A stretch of DNA of 32,359 nt from Candidatus Pullichristensenella excrementigallinarum (lineage in GTDB: Bacteria > Bacillota > Clostridia > Christensenellales > Aristaeellaceae). A program made the position numbers and the translations under genes. The stretch covers positions 1-32,359 of the forward strand of contig DVMU01000160.1 in the NCBI GenBank assembly GCA_018714825.1, given 5' to 3'. Under the pieces are notes generated by a model. The model was given only the letters and a program-made list of their open reading frames with translations. It had not been told where the DNA came from and searched no databases. Below, one piece after another: positions 17,205 through 23,956 of this stretch. Position 1 is the stretch's first letter, and the number at the start of each line of letters is the position of its first letter.

Positions 17205-18377
17205 TTAAAAGTACAGGGAATCCAGGCGATCGAGCAATTCGACCAGGCGTCGCGCACACAGATCGATGATTTTCCGGCCGTCCTCGGTGTGCAGGCCATT
17301 TCTGCGAATGGTGCGGCGCATCAGGCGGGTATAACTGATGACCATGGCCTTTTCTTCCACGCTGCGGACAACGGCTTCGTCCAGCGTGCCCAGATAGCGG
17401 CGCAGGGCCTTTTGCCAAAAGAGCCTGGTCGTTGCATAGGGCAATTTGAGGAATGCCTCGACGATCGTGGGGTCCAACTCTCCAAAGCCCACGAAAGCCA
17501 GGTAGATCGACGCCAATTCAAAGATGGGGTGTCCCACGCAGAGGGTGTCCATGTCGATGATGAGCACCTCGTCGTTCTGCATGACGATGTTGTTGGTGTG
17601 ATAGTCGCCGTGCAACAGATTGTCGGTATCGGGGACCGCATTGACCAAATCGCACAGCTTTTTGCCGTATGCTTCGGGCAACTGTTCCCGCACAATTTCT
17701 GCCCATTCCAGCGCGAGGGCCTTCATATTCGGCATTTCGCCGGGTTTGATGTGCGTGGAATGCAGCTTATGCAGCAAATCCACAAACAGATCCACATATT
17801 GATCGATCTTTTCGGGATTTGCCGCGATCAATTTGGAAAAGGATTTGGAATTGAGCAGCTCAAAAACCGAGCCAAATTGCTCGCCCACGCGCACCACGTC
17901 GTAGGGAATGGCCGTGGGAATGCCCAGCACGAAGGCCTTCCTGGCCAGTTCGCGTTCGCGCTGCACATCCGCAAGACAGTCCGGATTGTTGTAGACCTTG
18001 ACCACGGTGTCCTTGTCGATGCGATACACCGTGCCGTTCGCGCCGCGACCGATGGCTTCGCAGCCCTCGATGGAGATATTGCGATAGGCCTTTTCCACGG
18101 GCATCATCTCCGTGAAGCCCGTCATGATGAAAATTTCATAGACCTCGGGGGAAACATTGGTCAACTTCAGCTCCGGCTCCGCTTTGCGCAGCCGCAGCAC
18201 GATCCGAAGACCCGCGCTGGAGATATAGGAAAGCTCCCGCAAATCCAGGATCATCGCCTCGTGCGGTTGCTCGTCGCGAATTGCAAAGATTTCCGATTCC
18301 GTAGCAGGAGCGTTGCCGGAATCGATGTGTCCGGAAAGGAAAACTTTCAGGACGCCGTTTTCGATTACATGGTTCAT
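17205..18377 (-). CDS. STAS domain fused to aminoglycoside-phosphotransferase-like kinase
   Basis: A 390-residue fusion. ATG 18377 is chosen because AAGGAGG sits 6 bases before it. Residues 1-95 are a STAS domain with the same loop as the neighbouring free STAS protein (LRELSYISSAGLRIVLRL, serine at about 54). Residues ~105-385 are an APH/choline-kinase fold: glycine loop GRGANGTVY (110-118), lysine in TVVKVY (127), catalytic loop HGDYHTNN (256-263) and metal aspartates DMD (275-277). All key residues are present, so it is probably an active small-molecule or protein kinase whose activity could be switched by phosphorylation of its own STAS part. It lies 29 bases after the HD gene. A drug-resistance role is possible but unlikely in this setting. 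Confidence 0.92.
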   Translation of the reverse strand: MNHVIENGVLKVFLSGHIDSGNAPATESEIFAIRDEQPHEAMILDLRELSYISSAGLRIVLRLRKAEPELKLTNVSPEVYEIFIMTGFTEMMPVEKAYRNISIEGCEAIGRGANGTVYRIDKDTVVKVYNNPDCLADVQRERELARKAFVLGIPTAIPYDVVRVGEQFGSVFELLNSKSFSKLIAANPEKIDQYVDLFVDLLHKLHSTHIKPGEMPNMKALALEWAEIVREQLPEAYGKKLCDLVNAVPDTDNLLHGDYHTNNIVMQNDEVLIIDMDTLCVGHPIFELASIYLAFVGFGELDPTIVEAFLKLPYATTRLFWQKALRRYLGTLDEAVVRSVEEKAMVISYTRLMRRTIRRNGLHTEDGRKIIDLCARRLVELLDRLDSLYF

Positions 18378-18406
18378 AAGGGTCCTCCTTCTTGCTCTTG
18401 AGAGAT

Positions 18407-18988
18407 TCAAGATTGTGTATCTTGCCGCGTTTCTTCAAAGACCTGTCGGATCAGCTGGTCAAATTCCCGCCAGGCGGGCGTATCTGCCAGAGGCTTCAGC
18501 AAATCGGCGATGGTACGATAATACCAATGGTGTTGCGCGGGGTCCTTCTGGTGAAATTCCTCCCAGAGCGCTCCGCCCTTTTCCAACTGCAACCGGTACA
18601 GCGAGCGCATGTTGGAGAGCTTGTCGCTCAAAAAGACGACTGCGATTCCGCTGTCGCTTGCCCGGCGCAGATGCGAAAGGGTTTCCTCCTTGCGCGCGCG
18701 CCACGTCTCCGAGGGCGGAAGACGTCTGCGCTTGTCTTCCGTCTCCGCGCACACCAGATTTGCCACCCGCTCGCCAAAGCGCGCCCGGATTTCTTCCGGG
18801 AGGATGCCCGCATCCTCCACCGTGTCGTGCAAAACCGCGGCGGCGAGCACCTCTTCATCGCCGGTCAGCGTGGCGGCGATGGCGGCCGCTTCCATGGAAT
18901 GCAGGATGGCGGGCGCCCCGTCTCCCTTGCGCGGCGCGTCGCCGTGCGCGTCCACGGAAAAGTGCATCGCGTCTGTCAAAACACTCAA
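18407..18988 (-). CDS. Stand-alone HD hydrolase, (p)ppGpp-hydrolase-like (MESH1/SAH type)
   Basis: A 193-residue HD-domain protein. H30 (PAILHSMEAA), H54-D55 (AVLHDTVEDA) and D122 (FLSDKLSNMRSL) form the metal-binding HD set in the spacing of SpoT and small alarmone hydrolases, including the typical HDTVED box. There is no synthetase or TGS/ACT domain. It probably cleaves (p)ppGpp or a related pyrophosphorylated nucleotide in the cytoplasm. Its start overlaps the HATPase stop (ATGA), so both are made together. This ties alarmone breakdown to the partner-switching genes, which is inference from position. Another small nucleotide substrate is possible. Confidence 0.88.
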   Translation of the reverse strand: MSVLTDAMHFSVDAHGDAPRKGDGAPAILHSMEAAAIAATLTGDEEVLAAAVLHDTVEDAGILPEEIRARFGERVANLVCAETEDKRRRLPPSETWRARKEETLSHLRRASDSGIAVVFLSDKLSNMRSLYRLQLEKGGALWEEFHQKDPAQHHWYYRTIADLLKPLADTPAWREFDQLIRQVFEETRQDTQS

Positions 18989-19419
18989 GGCGTATTTCCT
19001 CCCGTGGGCCGGAACAGGCGTTTCGTGATTCGGAGCATGTTCCGACCGTCTTGGTATCTGTAAAGCACTTCGTCCATCGTGCGCTTGACCAGGAAGATTC
19101 CAAGTCCGCCGACCGACCGCTTTTCAAGCGGCAGCCGCACGTCCGGATCGGCCTGGCGCAAAGGGTTGTACGGAACCCCTTCGTCGATGAAGGTGATCGA
19201 TACGTCCACCGGCGTTGGGCCCCTCTCCACGCGCACCGTAACCCATCCCTCGCGGAAACCGTAGGCGTAACACGCGATGTTGGCGAAAAGTTCGTCTACG
19301 GCAACGTCGATTTGCCGCCGGATCTTTTCCGGACAGCGCAATGCGTCCAGTTCTCCATGGACAAATTCGGTCACGCAATCGAGATTTTCCGTCAAGGCCG
19401 CCACGCGCAGTTCTTCCAA
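18985..19419 (-). CDS. RsbW-like HATPase, anti-sigma factor / STAS kinase
   Basis: A 144-residue soluble HATPase. The start is TTG 19419, supported by GGGAGGAG about 8 bases upstream. The ATP site is intact: N-box DELFAN (E43, N47), G1 box DEGVPYNP (79-86), and GGLGIFLVKR (104-113). It closely resembles the HATPase tail of the SpoIIE fusion (both have DPDVxLPLE before GG(L/M)GIF), so the two are probably paralogues. The expected role is phosphorylation of a STAS protein and binding of a sigma factor or other target. It heads the tightly packed part of the run, 85 bases after the PreA-like gene. Confidence 0.93.
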   Translation of the reverse strand: MEELRVAALTENLDCVTEFVHGELDALRCPEKIRRQIDVAVDELFANIACYAYGFREGWVTVRVERGPTPVDVSITFIDEGVPYNPLRQADPDVRLPLEKRSVGGLGIFLVKRTMDEVLYRYQDGRNMLRITKRLFRPTGGNTP

Positions 19420-19439
19420 AATGCATCTCCTCCCGCATC

Positions 19440-19472
19440 GCGCGGCAGGCAGAGGCTGCGGCCATGCCGCGC
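19440..19472 (-). other. Intercistronic hairpin between preA-like and HATPase genes
   Basis: GCGCGGCA (19440-19447) pairs perfectly with TGCCGCGC (19465-19472) around a 17-base loop that can fold further (GGCAG/CTGC). No T-run follows on the - strand, so it is not a simple terminator. It lies just upstream of the HATPase ribosome site and may mark RNA processing or tune expression. Confidence 0.45.
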
Positions 19473-19504
19473 GTCGGCCTCATTTTGCGTCGGGAAACGC
19501 GTGC

Positions 19505-21016
19505 CTATGCGCGGGGACCGGCGAGCGTATCCTGGGGAATGCGTCGCCCGTAATCGCCAATGGCGCGCATGGGACAGACCAACACGCACAGATGGCATCC
19601 CACGCAGGCGCGGGGATTCATCACGGGTTTTCCCTCTCGCATGGTCAGGGCATCGTGCCCGCCGTCGCGGCAGGAGAGATAGCATCTTCCGCAACCCACG
19701 CACTTGCTTCGGTCGAATCTCGGAAGCAAAATGCTTTCGCGTTCCAAATCCTCCAACGCGGATACGTTTTGCACGCCCAATCCCACCAACTCGGAAACGC
19801 TCTTGAGCGCTTTTTCCTGCAGATAGAGGCGAAGGCCCTCGAGCAAATCGTCGATGATGCGCGCGCCGTACTGCATCACGGCCGTGGTAATCTGCACATG
19901 GTTGGCGCCCAGGAGCAGGTATTCCACCGCGTCGCGCCAGGTCTCGATGCCGCCCATGCCGCTGATGGGAACGCCTTGCAATTCGGGATGGGAGGCGAGC
20001 TCCCAGATAAAGCGCAAACCGATGGGCTTGACGGCTTTGCCGGAATACCCGCCCACGCCGGACAATCCGCGCACGGACGGGCTGGTGGCATAGGTGTCCA
20101 GATTCATGCCCATGATGCTCTTGACGGTATTGATCGCGGCCAGGCCGTCCGCGCCGCTGCGAACAGCGGCCACAGCCATGGGGGTCATATCGCCCACGTT
20201 GGGAGTGAGCTTGGCAAGAAGCGGCAAATTCGTTCCGCGCCGCGCGGCGGCCGTATACTTGGCGACCGCTTCAGGGCTTTGACCGACATCCACGCCCAGA
20301 CCGCCCTGTTCCATGTTGGGACAGGAGAAATTGCATTCCACCATATCCGCTCCCGCCTGTTCCACCAGGCGCGCAAGCATCGTCCATTCGGCCTCGTCGC
20401 GCCCCATGATGGAGGCGATGATCCGCTTTTGCGGGTAATCGCGCTTCAGGCGGCGCAGGATTTCCAGATCCTCCTCGAGCGAATTGCAGGAGAGCTGTTC
20501 GATATTTTTGAATCCATAGAAGCCCTCTTGGCTTGAAAGCGCGGAATAGCGCGGAGAGGCCTCTCGCGGGATGAAATTGCAGATGGTCTTGAAGCACGCT
20601 CCCGCCCAACCCATTTCAAAGGCGCGCGCCATTTTGTCATAGGTGCTTGCCACCACGGAAGAGGAAAGCAAAAACGGGTTTTCCAGCCGTACGCCGCAGA
20701 ATTCGCACGACAGATCCACCGGCGCGTTACCGACATTCTCCATCTGGGCGCGGTCCTTGCCGAGCGCGAGGCAAACCTCGCGGATTTTGATGGGATATTC
20801 GCCGCGCACACAGGCGCTTTCGCAGGGAGCGGAACAGGCCTCGCAGGGATTCTGCGCGGGAAGGCGATGGGCGGCGCCGATTTCATTTTCAAAGCGGATG
20901 CTGCGAATCAAACCCGCGGGGTCCATGCCCTTGGGGCAATTCCGGGAACAGGAGGCGTCGTGACACAACAGGCAGCGCTGAACCTCTTCCATGGGAATGA
21001 CGGATTTCCAAATCAA
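19505..21016 (-). CDS. PreA-like dihydropyrimidine dehydrogenase subunit with extra N-terminal Fe-S domain
   Basis: A 503-residue cytoplasmic flavo-iron-sulfur protein. The start is TTG 21016, chosen for GGGAGG 8 bases upstream. The N-terminal ~90 residues carry cysteine sets CLLCHDASCSRNCP and CEACSAPCESAC, as in the GltD/PreT type Fe-S domain. The middle (~100-420) is an FMN-binding dihydroorotate/dihydropyrimidine dehydrogenase barrel (NPFLLSSSVV, CNFSCPNMEQGGLG, KLTPNVGDMT, ISGMGGIETW). The C-terminus has two 4Fe-4S motifs, CVGCGRCYLSC and CVGCHLCVLVCP. The FAD/NAD-binding PreT part is not in the window. The loop that holds the catalytic cysteine in mammalian enzymes reads GLGVDVGQ, without cysteine, so the substrate may differ from uracil or thymine. 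It is the first gene after the promoter at 21081-21119. Confidence 0.88.
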   Translation of the reverse strand: MIWKSVIPMEEVQRCLLCHDASCSRNCPKGMDPAGLIRSIRFENEIGAAHRLPAQNPCEACSAPCESACVRGEYPIKIREVCLALGKDRAQMENVGNAPVDLSCEFCGVRLENPFLLSSSVVASTYDKMARAFEMGWAGACFKTICNFIPREASPRYSALSSQEGFYGFKNIEQLSCNSLEEDLEILRRLKRDYPQKRIIASIMGRDEAEWTMLARLVEQAGADMVECNFSCPNMEQGGLGVDVGQSPEAVAKYTAAARRGTNLPLLAKLTPNVGDMTPMAVAAVRSGADGLAAINTVKSIMGMNLDTYATSPSVRGLSGVGGYSGKAVKPIGLRFIWELASHPELQGVPISGMGGIETWRDAVEYLLLGANHVQITTAVMQYGARIIDDLLEGLRLYLQEKALKSVSELVGLGVQNVSALEDLERESILLPRFDRSKCVGCGRCYLSCRDGGHDALTMREGKPVMNPRACVGCHLCVLVCPMRAIGDYGRRIPQDTLAGPRA

Positions 21017-21080
21017 ATTTCATTCCTCCCGATTGGACGGACGATAGCGGAAAATCGGATGTCGGCAAAAGAATCAACCT

Positions 21081-21119
21081 ATTATACTCCAGTATAGCAC
21101 ATCCAAGATTCGCTGGCAG
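21081..21119 (-). promoter_or_regulatory. Promoter region of the preA-like / signalling run with palindromic double -10
   Basis: On the - strand CTGCCA (21114-21119) and TATACT (21091-21096) are 17 bases apart, and TG one base before the -10 makes it an extended -10 box. A second perfect TATAAT (21081-21086) follows directly. The two -10 words share a palindrome, TATACT-CC-AGTATA (21083-21096), which could also act as an operator. The leader to TTG 21016 is about 60-70 bases. Confidence 0.7.
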
Positions 21120-21173
21120 GCGCGTTTTCGTAAAAAGTTCTCTTGACAGTGCGCAGAGACGGCGTTTGCGCCC

Positions 21174-21215
21174 AAAAACAGGAAAACCCGCCACCGGAAT
21201 TTCCCGGCAGGCGGG
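21174..21215 (-). terminator. Terminator of the Ltp-repeat gene
   Basis: On the - strand CCCGCC..CCGG pairs with CCGG..GGCGGG (21187-21215) around GAAATT, and is followed by TTTTCCTGTTTTT (21174-21186). It lies 127 bases after the Ltp stop and before the preA promoter, and separates the two units. Apart from this and the promoter, the 325-base gap 21017-21341 shows nothing else. Confidence 0.75.
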
Positions 21216-21341
21216 AGGGAGAAGATGGGGGAGAGAAGCGTCCCTCCCCGCACACCAAAACGACGGTTTGCGATATCCGCGCGGTCACAGGGATGCGCGC
21301 ATTGCCGGGCTGCGTCCGATACGCCTTCCGGAAGAAAAAAC

Positions 21342-21974
21342 TTATTTTCCAACGGCATCCGCTCCGTATGCCGCCTGGGTGCTGGTGAATCCATTGTATT
21401 CCAATTGCCCGATCAATTGGGCCCGGTCCATGTCCATAAAGGAGAGATAGGATTCGGCTTTCTTGGCGGCCTGCTCGTTCCAGTCCGCGCCGCAGGCATC
21501 GGCGGCGGCGACGGCGTCTTCGTGGGAGAATCCTTCAAATTCCAGCTGCTCAATCAAACCCGTGTAGGAAAAAGAAGTGAATGACAGATAACTCAACGCC
21601 TTTTCCAAGGCCTGGTTTCCGCTGGAACCGTAGCTTGCCTGTACGCCGTACACGGCCTGTTCATGGGTAAACCCCTCAAATTCCAATTGCTCAATGAGGC
21701 CTTGTTCGGAAAAAGATGTGAAGGAGAGATAGGATTCGGCTTTCTTGGCGGCCTGCTCGTTCCAGTCCGCGCCGCAGGCGTCGGCGGCGGCGACGGCGTC
21801 TTCGTGCGAAAATCCCTCAAATTCCAGCTGCGCAATCAAACCCTCCCGGGAGAAGGCGGTAAAATCCAGATAACTGTGGGCGCGTTGCAGTGCGGCGCTC
21901 GAACAAAGGCCGGCGGTGGGAATGCTGAGAAGTATCACCAGAAGCAGCAGGAGAAAACGGCGGATTTTTTTCAT
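21342..21974 (-). CDS. Secreted four-repeat Ltp-family surface protein
   Basis: A 210-residue protein. ATG 21974 is chosen because AAGGGAG sits 8 bases upstream; GTG 21983 would overlap that site. A signal peptide (1 to about 24) ends in TAGLC, which is not a clean lipobox, so lipid attachment is uncertain. The rest is four units of about 47 residues (34-80, 81-127, 128-174, 175-210), each starting SYL(S/D)F and containing GLIxQLEFEGF(S/T)HExAV, the Ltp (host cell surface-exposed lipoprotein) repeat. The Ltp protein of a Streptococcus phage blocks superinfection, but most chromosomal members have no known role. Units 1 and 3 are almost identical, also in DNA. It is a single-gene unit with its own promoter and terminator. 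Confidence 0.9.
   Translation of the reverse strand: MKKIRRFLLLLLVILLSIPTAGLCSSAALQRAHSYLDFTAFSREGLIAQLEFEGFSHEDAVAAADACGADWNEQAAKKAESYLSFTSFSEQGLIEQLEFEGFTHEQAVYGVQASYGSSGNQALEKALSYLSFTSFSYTGLIEQLEFEGFSHEDAVAAADACGADWNEQAAKKAESYLSFMDMDRAQLIGQLEYNGFTSTQAAYGADAVGK
21441..21561. repeat. Direct repeat copy A inside the Ltp gene
   Basis: This 121-base segment matches 21723-21843 at an exact offset of 282 bases (94 codons, two repeat units) with about five differences. Several of these are silent, which points to recent duplication or gene conversion. Confidence 0.9.
21723..21843. repeat. Direct repeat copy B inside the Ltp gene
   Basis: Partner of the copy at 21441-21561. It encodes the GFSHEDAVAAADACGADWNEQ region of repeat unit 1, which recurs unchanged in unit 3. 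Confidence 0.9.
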
Positions 21975-22134
21975 GAAGGACACTCCCTTGGTTAAAGTAT
22001 CGAATATGCGGACGGTCGAAAAGCTCTGTGGAGGGGGAAAATCGAGCGATTTTCAGATTAGCGCAGTCCTCTTTTGCTTCCATGAAAATCCGTAGATTTC
22101 CATGGAGCGTGTCTAAAAATTCCCTCGTGACACA
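21975..22134 (-). promoter_or_regulatory. Long structured 5' leader of the Ltp gene
   Basis: About 160 bases lie between the expected transcript start and the Ltp start codon. The leader contains a perfect hairpin, GAAAATCG-CT-CGATTTTC on the - strand (22037-22054). It also contains an 11-pair stem, CCATGGAAATC with GATTTTCATGG (one G-U pair), near 22080-22105. No known riboswitch class was recognised. It could regulate translation or be a plain stabilising leader. Confidence 0.4.
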
Positions 22135-22140
22135 CAATAT

Positions 22141-22168
22141 ATTATACTGTATTTTAAATAGATGTCAA
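22141..22168 (-). promoter_or_regulatory. Consensus sigmaA promoter of the Ltp gene
   Basis: On the - strand a perfect TTGACA (22163-22168) and a perfect TATAAT (22141-22146) are 16 bases apart in A/T-rich DNA. The gap 21984-22331 otherwise holds the leader, an inverted repeat GGCAATT/AATTGCC (22257-22276) and the next operon's terminator. Confidence 0.88.
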
Positions 22169-22285
22169 TATAAGTGGCAAAAAGTAGGCTCAAAACAGGC
22201 GAAAAACACATCAAATTCTTAAAAGGAATGTAAAAATACACTTCTGCGAAAGAATTGGCAATTGCAGAGAATTGCCGACCCAAGG

Positions 22286-22323
22286 GAAAAATTTGTCCCG
22301 GACGCCTGTCGGACGCCCGGGAC
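22286..22323 (-). terminator. Terminator of the muropeptide salvage operon
   Basis: GTCCCGG (22295-22301) pairs with CCGGGAC (22317-22323), and on the - strand the stem is followed by AAATTTTT. It begins 8 bases after the stop of the NlpC/P60 gene. Confidence 0.8.
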
Positions 22324-22331
22324 GGTGAGGA

Positions 22332-23150
22332 TCAGAAATACGAACCTATGGCGGTGATTTTCCCTGCCAGATCCGCGCGATAATCGGGATCGCCGGGATA
22401 CAGGCTGTTGACGGCAAAGCCGTCGTCCCCGGCGCGCCCGGTCGAATGGCAGTAGCGGCCTTCGCCCAGATACATGGCGACATGGCCGGGGAAGAACAGA
22501 AGATCTCCGGGCTGCATGTGCTCCCGGGAAATTGCATGAATGGGAAAGCCGTCCACAATCGAGGCGTCCCGATAGATACAGATGCCGCAGAGCATGTAGG
22601 CCATGGAAACCAGGCCGGAACAGTCGATGCCCATGGGCGATTTTCCGCCCCAGCGATAGTGCGTCCCGGCATAGAGCATCGCGCATCGAACCAGGGCCTT
22701 GCGCAGGGAAGTTTCCTCCGCGCAACAGGGCGCGTCGTAGAAGGGCGAAAGCAGAGAGGCCTGCGAGAAACCTGTACGTCCGTCCACCAGGCGCACTTTT
22801 TGCCAGCCGTTCTCCGGCTCGCCCTCCACGGCGATCACGCCGCCGCGCGGGAGGGTTTCCATCCGCCACCCCTGCACTTTCGGCCGATTGAGGACGTCGC
22901 AGAAATTCTTTTCGAGCACCACGCGCTTGGGAAGATCCTGCCAGGCGGAAACCTGCGCGGGTTCCGCAAGGAGCGCGGAAGCGGGAGCGATGCCTTCATA
23001 GCGATAGTGCGTGCGCACCCGGTACCATCCCGGGGCGGGACTTTCCAACAATTCCACCACCATGCCGTACAGCACTTCGTCCACAAGCGTGCTTTCCCAG
23101 GAAGGCTCGGCCAGCAAGGGGCAGACCGTCTCCCGAACAATGGCGTTCAC
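22332..23150 (-). CDS. NlpC/P60 gamma-D-glutamyl endopeptidase, YkfC-like
   Basis: A 272-residue protein. GTG 23150 is the start: it overlaps the stop of the preceding gene (GTGA) and has AAGGAGGG 9 bases upstream. The longer open frame further up is only overlap with that gene. Two SH3-like domains (~1-135) precede an NlpC/P60 cysteine peptidase (~145-272) with C177 (GIDCSGLVSMAY), H223 (FPGHVAMYLG) and H235 (YCHSTG). The order matches YkfC of Bacillus, which cuts between D-Glu and the diamino acid of free muropeptides. No signal peptide is present, so it works in the cytoplasm on imported peptides. It yields L-Ala-D-Glu, the substrate of the epimerase encoded at the head of the same operon. 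Confidence 0.9.
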   Translation of the reverse strand: MNAIVRETVCPLLAEPSWESTLVDEVLYGMVVELLESPAPGWYRVRTHYRYEGIAPASALLAEPAQVSAWQDLPKRVVLEKNFCDVLNRPKVQGWRMETLPRGGVIAVEGEPENGWQKVRLVDGRTGFSQASLLSPFYDAPCCAEETSLRKALVRCAMLYAGTHYRWGGKSPMGIDCSGLVSMAYMLCGICIYRDASIVDGFPIHAISREHMQPGDLLFFPGHVAMYLGEGRYCHSTGRAGDDGFAVNSLYPGDPDYRADLAGKITAIGSYF

Positions 23151-23956
23151 GGACAGATTCCCTCCTTGACAAAGGTATAGACCATGCGGGACAGTTGCCC
23201 AATCAGGCGCTTTTGCTGCGATTCGCCGTCCCGAGCCGGGCCGTCCCAGGTGAATATTCCCAGAAAATACGGGTTTTCCTCCAAAAGGAAAATTCCTGCA
23301 TCGTGATCCAGATAATCCAACCCGCCGGGCTTGTGCAAAACGCGCACGGCGTCCGGGATATAGCGCAGAAGCCCGTCGAAGGAACGGTTGCGCAGGAGGA
23401 AATCCACGGCGACCGCGCGCAATTCCTCGTTCAGGATTTCTCCGCGATACAGCAGGGAATACAGCGTGCATTGGTCTGCGGGAGAGGTATAATTGTTGCG
23501 GCCCTCGGCTACGGCCGTCCAGTCGAGCATCTTCCGCTGCGCGAAGGTGTCCTTCAGCCCCAAATGCGCGCAGAAGCGGTTGATGCGGTCGTATCCCAGC
23601 AGGGAAAGGATGGCGTTGGTGGCGGTATTGTCGCTGGAAACGATCATCCAGTAGAGAAGTTCCCAAAGCGAATAGCTCTCGCGGAGATTCTCCGGCTCAA
23701 AGACCTGCGTGTCTTCTCGAAAATCCTCCTCGAGGATCTTGATCGGGCTTTCGAGCGCAAGGCGTCCTTCCAGGACTTCGGTCAGCGCGCAAAGCAGGAT
23801 GGGAACCTTGATTGTCGAGGCGGAAACCACCCGCACTTCCGGACGAATTGCGGCAAGCGGCCTGCCGCTTCGCAAATCCACGGCATAGAGCGCGCTTTGC
23901 GCGGGGAATGCCTCCATAACCGCGCGCAGGCGGAATTCCAGGGTTTGATCAGACAT
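23147..23956 (-). CDS. Beta-lactamase-fold serine hydrolase, probably cytoplasmic
   Basis: A 269-residue protein. ATG 23956 is chosen for GGAGGG 8 bases upstream; it overlaps the LD-carboxypeptidase stop by 8 bases. The penicillin-binding set is present: S47-T-I-K50 (SxxK), S108-D-N110 and K209-P-G in place of KTG. The class A glutamate (ExxLN) is not seen; the segment reads AEGRNNYTSPADQ, so it looks like the beta-lactamase2 group, many of which act as peptidases or esterases. There is no signal peptide, which is odd for a beta-lactamase fold and argues against antibiotic resistance. The position between LdcA and YkfC suggests a role in cutting imported muropeptides, but this is inference. 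Confidence 0.85.
   Translation of the reverse strand: MSDQTLEFRLRAVMEAFPAQSALYAVDLRSGRPLAAIRPEVRVVSASTIKVPILLCALTEVLEGRLALESPIKILEEDFREDTQVFEPENLRESYSLWELLYWMIVSSDNTATNAILSLLGYDRINRFCAHLGLKDTFAQRKMLDWTAVAEGRNNYTSPADQCTLYSLLYRGEILNEELRAVAVDFLLRNRSFDGLLRYIPDAVRVLHKPGGLDYLDHDAGIFLLEENPYFLGIFTWDGPARDGESQQKRLIGQLSRMVYTFVKEGICP

Noticed and set aside
17205..18377. Aminoglycoside resistance gene
   Set aside because: The kinase fold is APH-like, but the fused STAS domain and the signalling neighbours make drug resistance an unlikely main role.
21143..21148. Perfect TTGACA on the + strand
   Set aside because: No -10 box occurs 16-18 bases downstream; the region there is GC-rich.
21441..21843. CRISPR-like repeats
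   Set aside because: Only two copies, in frame within a protein-coding gene, with no spacer pattern.
22332..23666. Long 444-codon reading of the NlpC/P60 gene
   Set aside because: The upstream 172 codons overlap the serine hydrolase gene in another frame. GTG 23150 with AAGGAGGG is the sound start.
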